This document shows, in pieces, positions 37,888 to 51,199 of a DNA stretch of 64,000 nucleotides; position 1 is the stretch's first letter, and each line of letters opens with the position of its first letter. The stretch is from positions 434,001 through 498,000 of the forward strand of contig NW_020825298.1 in the NCBI RefSeq assembly GCF_003286085.1, given 5' to 3'. The notes beneath the pieces were generated by a model. The model had not been told where the DNA came from. It did no database searches and saw nothing but the letters and a program-made list of their open reading frames with translations. The translations under genes and the position numbers were made by a program. The DNA comes from Drosophila persimilis. Taxonomy: Eukaryota; Arthropoda; Insecta; Diptera; Drosophilidae.

Positions 37888-38646
37888 ATGGCTCTCAAGA
37901 AGAATGTAAAGACCAGGGTGATGCCCAAAAAGAAAGCAAAGACAGCCCCAGTGTCCAAGAAGAAGTCCCAAAAGGTTTCAAAGTCAAGCTCCAAGCAGCA
38001 GAGCCAGCTTAAGACTCTGTTCAGAGCTTCAAATTTTAAGACCACGCCCCAAAGCAATCCTGTCAAGCGTCGGGCGCCGGTGCCGCCCAACCAGCGCGTG
38101 TGGCGCAAGACGATCGTCCGCACCAAGCCGAAGAAGGAGGCCAAGCTGCCAAGACTCTTTCGAGCGGACCGTCGCACCGGCCTGCCCCTCGACTACGAGC
38201 GCACAGTGGAGCACGTGATGAACTATGTGAATCCCTATATCGGCAGCAGGCGGCGACGCACTCCTGAGGAGGAGCTGGAGGAAGTTATGGCCAATATGTT
38301 CGTGCAGTTGGTTCAGCACGGACCTGATCATCAGGATCCCTGCGAAATAACCCAAAAACTGTGCTCGATGCTGCAGAATGCCAGAAAAGACAAAGGCCAC
38401 TGCAATGGCAAGTGCGACTGCCAGATGTGGAAGTGCACCAATAATGGTCGTAATGAAGGGCTCAAGCAGAACGCAGCTCTAAGCGATTTCTACAGCGCCT
38501 GGTGAGTGCCTGCAAACGGGATATTCGAGGATTATATTACATTATTCTTCCACAGCAAACGAGGACCCGCGCGGACCGGCAGCCCCTTGGGTCCCACCCG
38601 GAAGAGCAGATTCAACTACAACCAACTGAAAATTAAGAGCACCTAG
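37888..38646 (+). CDS. Small basic Cys-tailed protein, sperm-chromatin-like; exons 37888-38501, 38556-38646
   Basis: Two exons, 234 residues. I take the ATG at 37888 (MALKKNVKTRVMPKKKAK); a Met 35 codons upstream would add a non-basic stretch and is less likely. The donor TG|GTGAGT at 38501 and the acceptor CCACAG before 38556 leave a 54-bp intron and complete a split Cys codon, giving DFYSACKRGPARTG and ending IKST. Residues 1-75 are very rich in Lys, Ser and Gln. The middle has LPRLFRADRRTGLPLDYERT and a helix-prone RRRRTPEEELEEVMANMF. Near residue 170 lies a Cys cluster, HCNGKCDCQMWKC. The composition and the short intron recall Drosophila testis-specific protamine-like or MST-HMG-type proteins, but I cannot name a family. 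If it is one, it would act in the nucleus of elongating spermatids (inference). An AATAAA at 38813-38818 could end the transcript. Confidence 0.8.
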
Positions 38647-41600
38647 AGCACCTTTTTCCTGTCCTTTGGCCATGTCATAAATTGCAATTAGAGATGTTTT
38701 TATTAAGTCAAAGGGTCTCCTTGATTGATCAATCAATAGCAATCAATGGCTTGACTCACCGGTAAATTAATCGAGTTATGGCATTGGAAAACTTGAAAGA
38801 CAAATGTCGGTAAATAAACATCTTTTATCCCGCATCCCGCAGCCCGCCGCATATATGTACAAGTATGCATTCTCGTATTTCGGTGTTGCAACTTCATCAT
38901 TTGTGTGGCCTCAAATGCAAATACATGCAACATTGATTCGGCAGATGCAGAGCTATGCCTCAAATTAAATTTGGAATTTCTGTGGCATGAATGCAACAAT
39001 TTTTGGCATTTTGCGTCGCCCTTTCTCTCTCTCTCTTAAAACTAACAACTGCCTGCTGTAAATAAATTGGGATTCGGATGCGGATTCGTATTCGCACAAA
39101 GTGCAATGTCGAATGTTCAGTTAGGGTCACTCGACTCATATCTATGAATTTATTTGCCGCTCGCAGTGCAAAAATGAAATGAGATTTATGGCTATGCCTG
39201 GCCCATACCCCCTGACCCCTGCTTGCCGTCTGGTTGTGTGTGTGGGTCTGAAATCCTCTGCTGCAGAGCGCACCTCAACTCTGGCAATTACCGCTGCAGA
39301 CAAAGGCACTCGAATGCATTTAACAAATTGAATATGGGCTCTCGTTCTCTTTAGGTCTTCTTCAGCAAAAGGGCTTTGCCATTGGCATGTCCTTTGCCCG
39401 AAACACGGCAAATACGCAATCAGTGGCCAAATCTTTTAATTAAGAAGTTTGCCTACCTCTCTTTTCCCTTTTCCCCCAAAGACGGCACGAAGTGAAAGCC
39501 GACAGCTTTGCGAGCGACAAACTTCGCTCTTCGAAGGTGGAGGAGAGCTTCCTTCTGCCTGCTCTCTGCTGCCTGCTGCCTGCTCCTCCTGCAATAATAA
39601 AATTCACGCTAAACTTAACTAATTTCGCGAAAACTCGATTGAACGTAAATAAAACCCAAATGAAAATTTCACAGCAAAACGCCTTTCTCTCCAGCCATTC
39701 CCTGCTGCTTTCCCTGCTCCTTTCGTTCCTTTTTTTGCTACCTTTGACGGGCAGCATTAAACTGAATTCAGCTCAAAATCAATGTGCGTTCGCGAATAAT
39801 TCATAAAGGAGGAAAAAATAATATCAGTCGAGCGTGCTAACAACCTCACCGCCTTTCCGCTTTCGCCTCTCTGTCCTTACTCTCTGCGTTCATCCAGATG
39901 GCAGGTGTGTGTGTGGTGGGACACAAGCAAATGAAATGAATCCTTCGGATGTCGCCTTTAGTTATTGATGAGGCTGTGCGTGTGCGTGTGCGTGTGCAGG
40001 TGCGGGTGCGGGTGCGTGGCGTATTTTTGCTGCGTATACGTAATATGCAATCAATTTCCGCACAAAGAAATCTGTGGCGGCTCTGTATGCAGATTGTATG
40101 AAGGGATTGATTTTGCAGGCCTCTCCCTGCCTAGAGGTTCGACCCGCTCCTGGTGTCTGCTGATCGAGAGGCAATCTCTCGGCATGGTGGTGCCAAAATC
40201 CCGGGCCACGCCCATTAGTTACATGCTGCGAATTATGGTAAAGTGTTTGTCCAATGCCCCGTGCCACGAGCCACTGCCTCATGCCCCATGCGCCATACCA
40301 CGCGCCTCTTTCACTCTCCAGTGGGGCTGCTCATTGGGCGCGACAGCTAAAAAGCCAGCTACGACGCATTGATGTCAATGATGGCGACAAGTGCACTCCG
40401 CTTCCGCATCCGCGTCCGCATTGTGCCACTGTCAGGCAGGAATCGATCGAGTGGATGGAGCGGGAGCGGGAGGAGGCACTATTGGCTGGTTTCACTGGGC
40501 TATGGTGCTATGGGGCTGTGTGACTGTGGGGCCACTTGAGCTGAGTCCCCAAGTTGACAGACAGCTCGCAACGAGCGCGCATTTAACATTGTCTGAACGA
40601 GGGCCATTGTGGAGCACTTTGCTCGAAGAGTAGAGCAGCGGCATTGCCAATATATGTATTTGCCACCGCTGCTACGCCTCTATAGCGTCCTCTATAGCCC
40701 AGATCGGGGGACGGGCCAGAAGTCTTGTGCGTGCAGAAAGTCGGTTAAGCGCCTGGTAAATACGCCAAGTAGCCAATAGCCCCATGCTCAGTCCCCCTGC
40801 CCCGCCCCATCCTCGTCCAGAGCTGGCAACAGCTTTGTGTGCACTAATTTGAAGGGGGCCGCTCCATTTGAGAGTGGATACATTCACTTTAGCATAATTT
40901 GATGCGTTTTTAAAAGCAATTCCACGCCGTTTTGCGCAATAAATTTGCCGGAACATTGCAGACCAGAAAAGACCAGAGCGAGAGCCCGAGAGCCGTGCCG
41001 TGGATGCTGACATCCTCGAGGAAACGTACCCCTCAATTGACCAACGGCTGCTTGGGCAATGGGCAACGGGAAATGGGTAAAGCAAACGCTTGGCCTGGAT
41101 GCCTGACGCCGGATGCTGGAACATGCTGCAAATCATCATAATCATAACCAGGAGCGGGTGGGAGGCGGCATCAAGACGACGATGGGGTAAATATTCAAGT
41201 GGCTAATTATGAGGATGCTCTTCTGCTGCTGGGGCCCTCCATTGGGCTTTGGGTCTCGGACAACTTAAAAATGTATAATTTAATTCTGTGGAAAATAATG
41301 TTGCGCGTGGGTGCTGAATATTCATGGCTAATTTATCAGTTGTCCCTCTGCCCGTCGGTCAGTGCTCGCTCGCTCCGAATTAGCATTAGCATAGGAAGAG
41401 CTAATTGGCATAAATACCCAATCCGCATGAGGCGTGGGATGACCCTATGGACGTACTCTTCCTGGGATATTCCCTTTCGTCTTACTCGTTTCAATCCCCA
41501 ATCCTCAATCACATCAAATGCTCACACCTCGCGCGAGTCCTCTGATCCTCTCTGAGGCGGCTCTGTGTGCTTACAACACTCCGCACTCAAAGTAGAGCTT

Positions 41601-43205
41601 GTTTATCTTTGGCGAATGTGTGTCCACTTGAAGCTTAGCAGAAATGTCGAAAAAGAATCGTGTTTACTCGGCGAATGAGCACTACTCATTCTCATTGAGA
41701 AGACCCATCTACCCGCCCATCTCCATTTCTATACTGTATCCTGTGTCTGTATCCCCCTAGCGAAACGCGCTATTTGCACTCGAATCTCTGTATTGGGCGG
41801 GTTCTCAAGGGTCGCCTAGAGAATGTGGGGGCAGCACTGGAGAATGGGGCAGCGGAAGTCTTGTTTCACCAACGCCTTTGCCTTGAAACACACATTGTCG
41901 CGAGTGCAATCATTGCAGCGGAAATAAAAACTTAATTTTTGGCCCTCATACACTTTGGAATTACTATGTAGTGCAGTGTTGGGATGTGAGAGAATTCCTG
42001 CAGTTCCTGCGGCCCTTGAGAGCGAGTCTTTTACGATGCGCTACTCTCGCACTGTAGCATTGTAGGGAGCGCGCTGTGATTTTAATATTGAACTCATAAA
42101 AATTCTAGGAGATTCTCTCGCTGTCTCTCAGGCACTTGATATCTGCTAATCTGTGCCACGATTCCTGGTCTCTAGCCAGGAGGCAGTCCACCCCAGTCTG
42201 TTTTCCTTCCTCTCAAGAAGAATGGTCAACGGCAGATACGGCGGTGACTCCTCGAGCGTTTGTCGATGGGGGGTTCCTGCGTGGTAGCCGTGTGGCTAAA
42301 TAAACAAACTAGCAGCCATCGTACCGTCGTTACCGTGTCATCAGCATTCAGCAGCTGCTCATCGTGTGGCCTGTGGCATTGTCCTCCTGTTGCTCTCCAC
42401 ACTCTATACTCCCTATACACTTGCCCCATCCGTTTGATTGCTATTGTTGCTGTTGCTGTTGCTGTTGTCGTGCAACAATATTGAGATATCGTCTCAAGTG
42501 TAAATTGTTATTGACACTTTGCGTAGCGAGCGCTTCAGTTCGGATGAGACGAGACCCCCGGACAGCAGAAATATCATCAATGCCAGTGCCACTGCCACTG
42601 CCTCACAGTGCTCCGTGTCCACCCCATCCATCCCGTACTTCTTTCGCGTGGTTATTTCTCCATTGCTCTGTTGCTTGTTTACTGGGAGGAGGTTTTGTTT
42701 GCTTTGTGCATTTGAGCAGCGACAAACAGAGCAGCTGTCTAACAGTTTTTTTATCAGGCATCATCTCGAACGCTGACGCGGACTGTGAAGTTTTTAATTA
42801 AACTGTGAAATTTGTTTTCTCCGACTCTATAACTGTGCGAACGGCCTGCGAGTGCAGTTAATTAAAGTTGAGACTGAGCTGGGCACTGGAGAGCGGGCTC
42901 TACACTGCACCCTGTTGCTCAGGAATCTCCTCCCCGAACTAAGCCTTTGCCATCAGTGGAAAACCTGATGTCAGAAAGGGTGAGTAGGGTTTTGTTGCCA
43001 CAGTTGGACAGGGGGACAAAAACAGGGGAAAAATATGGAAAATACTCGGAAAACACTTGTGCTGGTCGCCCAACCCCTGACCCACATCTTTATAAGTCAA
43101 TTGTATATTCAAGAGTCGGAAAACGAAGATGATTGAATGGAACATCATCAGCGGAGAGCGGACCCTTCTGGCTGGTTTGTCCCCCGTGTTGTGTTCCTGT
43201 CGCCC

Positions 43206-43235
43206 CCTCTCTCTCTCTGTCTCTCTCTCTCTGCA
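43206..43235 (+). repeat. CT microsatellite
   Basis: TCTCTCTCT run with one TGTC interruption, upstream of a CTGCAG. Confidence 0.85.
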
Positions 43236-43531
43236 GACAAGAGACTTATGGCAGACTTTTGCGAAACTCGCAATAAAGTGAATCGTTTCCTTGAGCTCAT
43301 TTCAATATTCTGTTTAAGCATTTTATAATATTATCATTGTGCTTTTTATATTAAATTCCGAGGAACGACAGAACACACGACGCACGACTCACGGCCAGCG
43401 GCAGATTCATTTTTTATGTACTCGCAGAAGAGCAGCATCCTTGGCGGATGACGATGCGTCCTGCCAGAGGAATACGAGCACGAGTATATGTTAATAAAGT
43501 GCGTAAACTCGACCAAAATATGTACATTGGA

Positions 43532-43586
43532 TGAGGATAAGGATGAGGCGGAGGCCGATGCTGATGCTGATGCCGATGCCGAGGCC
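43532..43586 (+). repeat. GATGCY/GATGAG trinucleotide-hexamer array
   Basis: Imperfect GAG-GAT-GCY units translating as alternating Ala-Asp in one frame. Not supported as coding. Confidence 0.75.
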
Positions 43587-44206
43587 TCAGCCTTTCCTTT
43601 CCGTTTCTCTGAAAATTGTGTACGCCATAAACCAAACACACGTACGAGTGCCGTCCGTGCATGCGATTGAGTCGTAGCACGGCCATAAACAGCGCCACCG
43701 AATGACAAGAAAATCATATAAAACCCGTCCGTTGCGGCTCCCGGCGGCAGCCGTAAAGTGCAACGCATCCGCAAAATAAAGAAATATGGAGTCAATAAAG
43801 GCCTTTCCTTACTTCACTCTCATTCCGATAACGAGGCTCGGAGATTGCAATTTTCGTAACATCTGGAATCCCTTAACGGAATGCTCACTCTCCCAAAAGG
43901 TAGATGGAGCTCTTTTATAGATCTTAGAACTCACACCTCGATAATCCCCTCCACTAGAACATCTGCGAACCATCCCTCATTGTAAACTAAACCTTAAACC
44001 ATTTCCAATCCAGCAACTTTCTATTAAGCATAATTTGTTTTCATTACACAAAAGTTGTGCGGAAAACTTTCTCTGCTTTTCGGTTGGAGAGGCAGAGGCA
44101 GGCCCAGCTGCCCCTTTGGCCTCTCTTCGCCATCCGTTTTAGCATAAATTTAATTGGGCCTATAGAGTCGGTTGAAATTTATTTGCATGGGACAAGAGCA
44201 GGCGCA

Positions 44207-44235
44207 GGGGCAGGGGCAGGGGCAGGGGCAGGGGC
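44207..44235 (+). repeat. (GGGGCA)n array, G-quadruplex type
   Basis: Five tracts of four G separated by CA. Confidence 0.9.
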
Positions 44236-44603
44236 ATGCCTACACTCGCACCGAACAGCGACTGAATCATATAAAATCTGAAGCCAAAAATCAAAAAAAT
44301 TACCCCCAGGATATTTTCGGTTTCTACCAGAAAAGGGGGCCTCAGTCCCAACATCAACATCTCCACAAAGCCATCCACAACCACAACAAACTTACAATCA
44401 AAGTTAAATGTAAAACTTTTGGCCAGGCCAGGCCAGAGTCGAGGCCGAAACCGAAGCCGAGGTCGAAGTGGAAGTCATTTTCATTACTGTCGCGGCGATT
44501 ACTCAGCGAATGATTTGTGTTTGATCTTTGGGGGCACTTTAAAGGCCGCTGCTCCGTGGTTGGGATTGGGATTTGGATTGGCATTGGCTTTGGGCCTTGG
44601 TTT

Positions 44604-44626
44604 GGGGTTGGGGTTGGGGTTGGGGG
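44604..44626 (+). repeat. (TTGGGG)n array, telomere-like, G-quadruplex type
   Basis: Four G-tracts of 4-5 bases separated by TT, preceded by degenerate TTGGG/TTTGG units from about 44560. Confidence 0.9.
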
Positions 44627-45414
44627 TTTGTTAAACAAATGATTCGACATCGTGATTGGATGATTCCTCTGGTAACAGTTCATTGGGCCCAGACCTCGCA
44701 GAGCTACTGCTACTTCTACTTCGACTTCTAGTTCTCTAATGAACGATATCCTGTCAGATATCCTGTCGGGTAACTGGTAACGGGTCCATCCGCAAGTAGA
44801 CGGAGGCGGAGGCTAATATGCAAAGGCTCTTCTTATCTGAAGTGTGACGTGGGTGATGCTGATGGGTGATGGTCAGAACAGTCAAAAACAAACCCGCACA
44901 AATCCGGAAAACGTGGCAATTGTGTTCGTCCCTCATGCCCACGTCTTGTACGAGTATATCCCTGACTGACTAGGGACATTGTCTTCGTAGTCGTACTGTC
45001 GTTGTAGTGGGTATCCTTGCCAAAATACAAATATTCGTTTGTATATAAACTGTGAAGGTCGTTTCATGAGCTAAACCGCAGCGGCGATCCCCTCCGTCCC
45101 GGTCTACTCCTGGAGCCAGCCAAGCGTAGAGTCTCCTGACCAGGCGCCCAAACTCGAACCCCCATCCAGCCATTCCCATCCTGAGACCCATAGCCAGCTA
45201 TTCATTTGGTTCGTTGTGCTTCATTCATTAGCTTGCTTTCCGTTTCCGCTTCATTCAATTCTCGTGATGCCTTTGCCGCCGGTTGCCACCGCTTCCACTG
45301 ACTTAATGCCATCGACATCGACTTCGACATCGACCCCGAATCCGTAACCGTTACCGTAACCGTAACCGTGGTCTGTATCCTGCGTTAAATGTTCTACTAC
45401 GTTTTTGTTCTCTG

Positions 45415-45465
45415 CTCTCTCTCTCTCTTTCTCTCTCTATCACTCTCTCTCTCTTTCTTTCTCAG
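45415..45465 (+). repeat. CT-rich microsatellite
   Basis: About 50 bp of CTCTCTCT/TTTCTC, homopyrimidine except for two interruptions. Confidence 0.85.
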
Positions 45466-46573
45466 ACTCTGACTCCGGCTGGATGTTTATTTCTATGCGG
45501 CAATTTTCGACTGAACACGCCCCTCGACCTCCCCACAGCTCCATCTTCAGCTTCGGCTCCGGCTCCGGCTTCAAGTCCGCTGTTCCCTCGACCGACTCTC
45601 TGTTTCGCAATTCATTTTCAATTTATCTTGCCTAATATCGACATGCTTTTAGGTATCGCTTGGCTCCAAGGCTCCTTCGCTGGATCCCAACTGGAGCTCA
45701 ACTCTGGCTGACACGCGGACGAGCGGACGCAACCAAGGAAAGGAGACACCCGACAGCCCGTCGCACTTCGCAGTTCTGCGTGTGTTTGTGAGTGTGCGTC
45801 CGGGTCGTGTTGCCGCTTGATTGTGGGGCATTTCGTGAAGCTTAGCTGCCATTTTACTTCTTGGCTTATCGACTTTTATTTGCGCATTATTTCAGAATTA
45901 ATAATTCAATTTCAAGATGCCGAAAAGTGGAGCAGTAGCACCAGACAGGAGGCCCTGCGCTCGAAAGTTTTCAATTTGGGTTTGGAGCTATCCCCACTCC
46001 ATCGCTTCCTCACTCGTAGCGTCTGCTCCATAGACTGTGACCCGCATTTCAGAAGCCAAATTTCAAATTCCGATTGATTCATTTGTGTGTCAACTGCACT
46101 ACAGAACGACCATTTGCTAGTTCTCATTGTGGACGTTGTAAATCTTTTGTTGCACTTGCGTCGCCCTCGCTCGACATCGCTCTCTTTGCTTGCCTCGTGC
46201 CTCGAGTGAGTGCTGGTGCTAGTGCTGGTGCTGCTGTGTGTTCTCTCACTTTGTATTAACAATTCCGGGCAAAGTGCTCCTCCAGCTCTGCCCACTTTCA
46301 TCTATTTTAATAAAGTTAAAAGCCACCCGAAAGACCCAACAAGAGCTCTGGCCGGGCTGCCGGGCTGCCGGGCTGCCATGCTGCTTGACACATTGCCAGA
46401 CGCCACTGTTGCTGGAAGGATTCAAAAATTTAAAACAGTTTTCGTTTGTATGTATTTATCAGTTTAGTATATTAGTGACTCGCTTGGGTCTGCCTTTGCT
46501 TCTGCTTTTTCTTGTGCTCGTGCTGCTCCTTTCGCTGCCCAAAATCGTTGCTTAAAGCGAGAGAAAGGGAAAG

Positions 46574-46595
46574 CACACACACACACACACACACA
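46574..46595 (+). repeat. CA microsatellite
   Basis: Pure (CA)n run. Confidence 0.92.
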
Positions 46596-47631
46596 GACAT
46601 ATACACTCATTCATAAACATGCGCGGTCCTGCATCCTTCTGCTTTGTCAGCCAGTTCAGTTTTCAGTTTTTCCAGTTGCACTTTTCCCTGGCTCTAGTTC
46701 ACACTCCCCCCTCCCAATAGTAAACTGCGACCATCCCCCACTTCGTTGCCAACACATCGGTCTGGCAAGTGGAAAGTGCTTACATTTTTCTGGCAGCGGA
46801 AATGCATATTGCTTCCGGCCTTTTATTCATTTCCCCTTTGCATTTTTTGCCTCTGCCGCTGCCTCTGCTTGGCGTTGGCCAACTATTCCTTCCTATTCGC
46901 AAAGCCTTGCGATCCTGGAGTTCTGTTTCGGGAATCAGATTGGGCTTGGCTTCTGGTCTGGTGTTTTCTGTTCAGGTTGGGAGCTAGCATCAGCCCCCCG
47001 CGTCGAGGGGCTCTTTACAAATTTTATGCTGCGGTCATGCCAAAATGCATTGTAAATGGAAGAAATGCGAGCGAGTATGCGAGTGTGTCTGGCTCTCAGT
47101 GTAAATAAGTTTTGAGTTTGTCTTTCGCATACGCTACTCTACCCTTTACCCTTTATGCCCTTCATTCCACTATCTTCACTTCTCTCCCCTCTCTCTACTC
47201 TAGGGGGCAGTGCAAAGAATCAGCAGCAAAAACTGCAGATTGTTATGGCTGTCAGGGCCCTCCACACTGAGGAAAAAGCAACCAAAAAACCCACTCTTAC
47301 ATCAGACCTTAGGCTCCTCAACTTTCTTTAAGCTTTCAGTCATCAGTATTTTCTGTATTTCAGTGGAAGATTTAAATGGAAAATCAGACTCCAGAAGCCA
47401 CCCGAAATGATGAATACATTTCCCTTGTGGATTCAGATAGCTTTTTCCAGTGCAAGAGCTGGTTCGGTGCCAAATTTCACACACAGATACTGAACGGTTT
47501 CTCTCCTTTTCTTCCTTTTTTTTTTTCGAATTCTTTCTTTATTTTTCCCTTTCCCCGACTGCTGCTGCTGCTGATGATGTTTTTGTCGTTACGCTTTGTG
47601 TGTCCTTGTCGTTGCTACGTTGCTACGATGC

Positions 47632-47668
47632 TTGTGCTGGTGCTGGTGCTGGTGCTGGTGCTGGTCCT
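47632..47668 (+). repeat. GGTGCT hexanucleotide array
   Basis: Five perfect units and two imperfect ones. Encodes Leu-Val, Ala-Gly or Cys-Trp type repeats by frame. Confidence 0.9.
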
Positions 47669-47919
47669 GGAGCTGGTGGCGGTGCTGCTTCTGCTGGATC
47701 TGATGTGTTTTTGCAGGATGAGGCGGATGATGGCTGATGGTGGATGGTCGATGGTGGCAAAGGGTCAGCCGAGTCGAGCACTGCAAGAGGGTATCGCTGG
47801 CTCGTAGCTAGTGCTCGTCCTGTGGCCATCATCGAGAGTGCTACACTAGAATTAATCTTTGTCAAATGGCGTTGCTTTTGAGTTGCTCTTGCCAGAGACA
47901 GAACCGACAGAGGGCCACA

Positions 47920-47951
47920 GCCAGAGCCAGAGCCAGAGCCACAGCCAGAGC
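47920..47951 (+). repeat. AGAGCC hexanucleotide array
   Basis: About five CCAGAG units, one changed to CCACAG. Confidence 0.88.
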
Positions 47952-48319
47952 ATACAACATACAACATACCAATTGAGATACATTGACTGTGGGGCTGCGT
48001 GCGAATCGAACAACCAATACGAGAAGAGTACGTGCACTATCTGCGATCAGGTTGGACAAGCCTAAGCCGGCAGTTTCGTATGGGCCTGCTAAGAGTACGT
48101 ATACAATGAGTAGGCCAAAGGCTTGTCCATGGCCCATGGCCCTGTGGTCCTGTGTGCTCCCCTCATATGCATAACGTTCTCTCTGAAATTCGCCCTTGCA
48201 GGCCCGGCAAACAAATTTGCAAGCAAAGTGCTCCTCCTCGTGCACATTGGCACATTTTTAATACACTGGCGCCCCAGCGGCATGGCATCCTGGTCTGATG
48301 TGGTCTGTTCTGGTCTGGC

Positions 48320-48384
48320 ATTTCCTTTCTTTCCTTTCCTTTCCTTTCCTTTCCTTTCCCTTCCCTTCCCTTCCTTTCCTCTCT
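48320..48384 (+). repeat. TTTCC homopyrimidine tract
   Basis: 65 bp with only C and T on the plus strand, built of CTTTC, then CCTTC pentamers. Confidence 0.93.
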
Positions 48385-48604
48385 TTTCATTTCGCCATCA
48401 GAATGTGAGTGTATGGGCGTGAGGCATGCCCTAAACTCTAATCTCGTTCTGCACACAGACTCGCTCGCTCGCTCGCAGTGGCAGTGCCGGTGGCAGTAGC
48501 CCTCGCAGTAACACGTGTCTGGTAGTTTTCAAGTGCTTGCAGCTTGATTTGATGTAATTTATTGAAAATTTATACAAATTTGTGCTTGTCTTTGCACAAT
48601 AGCG

Positions 48605-48633
48605 TCCCGTCCCGTCCCGTCCCGTCCCGTCCC
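48605..48633 (+). repeat. CCCGT pentanucleotide array
   Basis: Five to six tandem CCCGT units. Confidence 0.93.
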
Positions 48634-48951
48634 TATCCTTCGTCTCAGCTTCAGCTCCTACTTCGTTTCTCGGCCCACTGGCCGATGGCCCATGGCTCTG
48701 CTCCGACTTCGTCTGCACTCGTTTGTACTCTGTTATTGGCAAAAACTCAGAGTCTTCTACATGTGGGTCACGTAGCCATGTGACTTATACGAAATGCAAA
48801 TGAAATAGTATATTCACAGAGCAGAAGGAGAGTCAGAGGGTCCCAGAGTCAGAGACTGAGGAGAGGGTGGATCCTGTGTATCACGGATAGAAGTGGCAAA
48901 CTGCCCATATTCGTTGTGTTTCTACACCCTGCCCCCTGCCCCTTGTCCACA

Positions 48952-48992
48952 TCCGTGTCCGTGTCCGCGTCCGTGTCGCTGTCCGTGTCCGT
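48952..48992 (+). repeat. GTGTCC hexanucleotide array
   Basis: Six to seven units of CCGTGT with CGCG and CGCT variants. Confidence 0.88.
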
Positions 48993-49490
48993 GGACACTT
49001 TGTGTGCCATGGCCATAGAATTCCAAATCCATGCCAGCAGCTGTAATAGAATTGGTTTTGTTCCCTCCTCTCTCTGGCAAGTATTCTGCTCCTTGCATAA
49101 GATAAATGTGCGAATTTGCGCCAAGTGAAAGTGTTTTTGATAAATGTGCAAAAGATTCCAATCGTAAATCGTGGAATCGAAGGCCATTGGCCATCCACAT
49201 CCACAGCCCCGACATGCTGTGATCTTCGGTTAATTCCACAACATGGAGCCTTTCAAGGGGAGCAGCCTTTAGGAATAACCTGCCATCAACTGAAGAATAT
49301 AAAAAAACTATGAGTGTTTCCTGCGATAGCTGCTGCTGATTCCATGAGGCTACAACGGACCAGCGACTTTCCATTGTTCAGTGGTGCGGCGGGCGGCGTT
49401 TGATATTTCTGCCACATCCACATTTGTCCATCGGTCGGTCCGTCCGTCCGTCCAGCATCTTCGAACGCCGGACTTTGGACTATGGAGTAC

Positions 49491-49533
49491 CCGCCTGCCT
49501 GCCTGGCTGCCTGGCTGCCTGGCTGCCTGCCTG
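49491..49533 (+). repeat. CTGCCTGG minisatellite
   Basis: Tandem GCCTGGCT units flanked by GCCT tetramers. A short (GTCC)n run lies just upstream at 49433-49453. Confidence 0.9.
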
Positions 49534-51170
49534 CTTTATGATTTCATTTGATTGTTTTGTTGTTGGTGTTACTTTGTTGACCGCCCAGCCCTTCTCCGGA
49601 CTGTCTGCAACTTTGCTGATTTCATTGCTTGATTTCCTTTTCTTTTCCTACCGCGATACCCTTCCAAGGGCCACAGTCGCTACGGCTGCCAGGCATTTCG
49701 GAGCAGCATCCAGCACCAAAAATGCACTTGCAAGAGTATTCGAGCAGGGACTCTCCTTCGACATTTTTGTGGCTTTTTCTTTCTTTATTTTCCATTTCAA
49801 TTTCGTTAAGTTTTCGCTTCTGGTGTCTGTCTTGGCGTTTTCTTCGCGCTTCGCCCCCTTCTATGGCAGAGATACGTGTGGGTTTACGTTCGGACTCCAT
49901 AATAGAATTATTTGTATCAAATTGTGGCGCAACCAAAAAATGAAATGAAATGAAATGAAAGTGGAGCAGAGGCAAGTGGACTGCCAGCCCCTCTAAGACC
50001 AACACCAACGCAATCGCGAACACTAACACAATTGCAAAACTTGCACAAAGGCATTTTTATTTTCATTCGCCTATGCCGCCCAGAAAGCGCTCCAAATTGA
50101 ATTAAAAGTTGGATATTTTTTGCCGTCTTTTCCCGGTTTCCCCACTTCCTGGCGCTTGCTGGTGCAGTGCCGCCTGTGCTGCTGCTACTTCTGCTTCTGC
50201 TTCCTTGTTGCTCGCTTTCAGAGCCGGAGCTTATCTGGGCCGCAAACATTTCGGCTTTCATTGGTAAAAAGTGTTGAGCTGTGAAAGTTTGTTCTTTGCC
50301 AGAGCGAAAGTAATTTCTGCAGACTGCAAACCTTGGGAGGAGTACTGCAGCCATGACAAATGAAATGAACCCGTCTGCTCCTCCATGGCGCGCGCTGGGT
50401 CACCGGTCTCACAAATCCATATCTGGAGCATAACGAAGCTCCCATTCGACTATTCGACGATTCGATTTTGGCATGCGAATGCAATCAGAATCTGGCCGCA
50501 TTTCGTTGTTGCTGCTGCTGTTGATGCTGCTGCCTCCGTTATGACACGAGCTTTTGTGATCAATATGTTTTCGAGAGCACCTGCCTCGCCTTGCAATTTG
50601 TTAGCATCATCGATGCCCCCTGCTCCACCTGTCTGTCCTACTGATACTGCTGACAGTTGGGGGAGCCTCTAGTGAGTGTGTATATGTGTGTGTGAGTGGA
50701 GCTGCTGACAAAGACGAATGAGAGAAGTGCGACGTTCGCGCAATCAGCGGAGGGGCATAATCAAAAATGAAAATAAGCATTGCATACTTTGGTGGAACAG
50801 AACCCCCAACCGAAGGGAAACCCAAAGACTGAAGACCGGAGATATTTTTGCCACTTGCCACCCACTCCGACGTCTCCTCCCCACTCCATCCCACGCCTTC
50901 CCGATTGATTTATTGAGAGATTAATGCCAACGATTTCTTTTTACTGCTGGCGCTGTTAGTTTTTTACACTGCCATATTGGGGCCATGAAAGCGCTGTCAT
51001 TTCAATGCGAGGCTCGGAGTCTTTGCCTCTGTGGCCTCCGTTGCCTCTGTGGCCCGGCCCTGCCGGTGCCTGTGCTTGTGCGTCTGGTTTGCGCTGCTCT
51101 GGTTTGCCCCCGAGGCGTGCACATGAGTTATTGGCTCCTCGATAGTGCAAACACTTACATATGCGGGTCT

Positions 51171-51199
51171 CCCGACTACCGACTACCGACTACCGACTC
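51171..51199 (+). repeat. CCGACTA heptanucleotide array
   Basis: Four tandem copies. Confidence 0.9.

Noticed and set aside
39660-39806. Signal-peptide-like stretch rich in Leu and Ser
   Set aside because: Produced by CTGCTTTCC-type low-complexity DNA; no mature domain.
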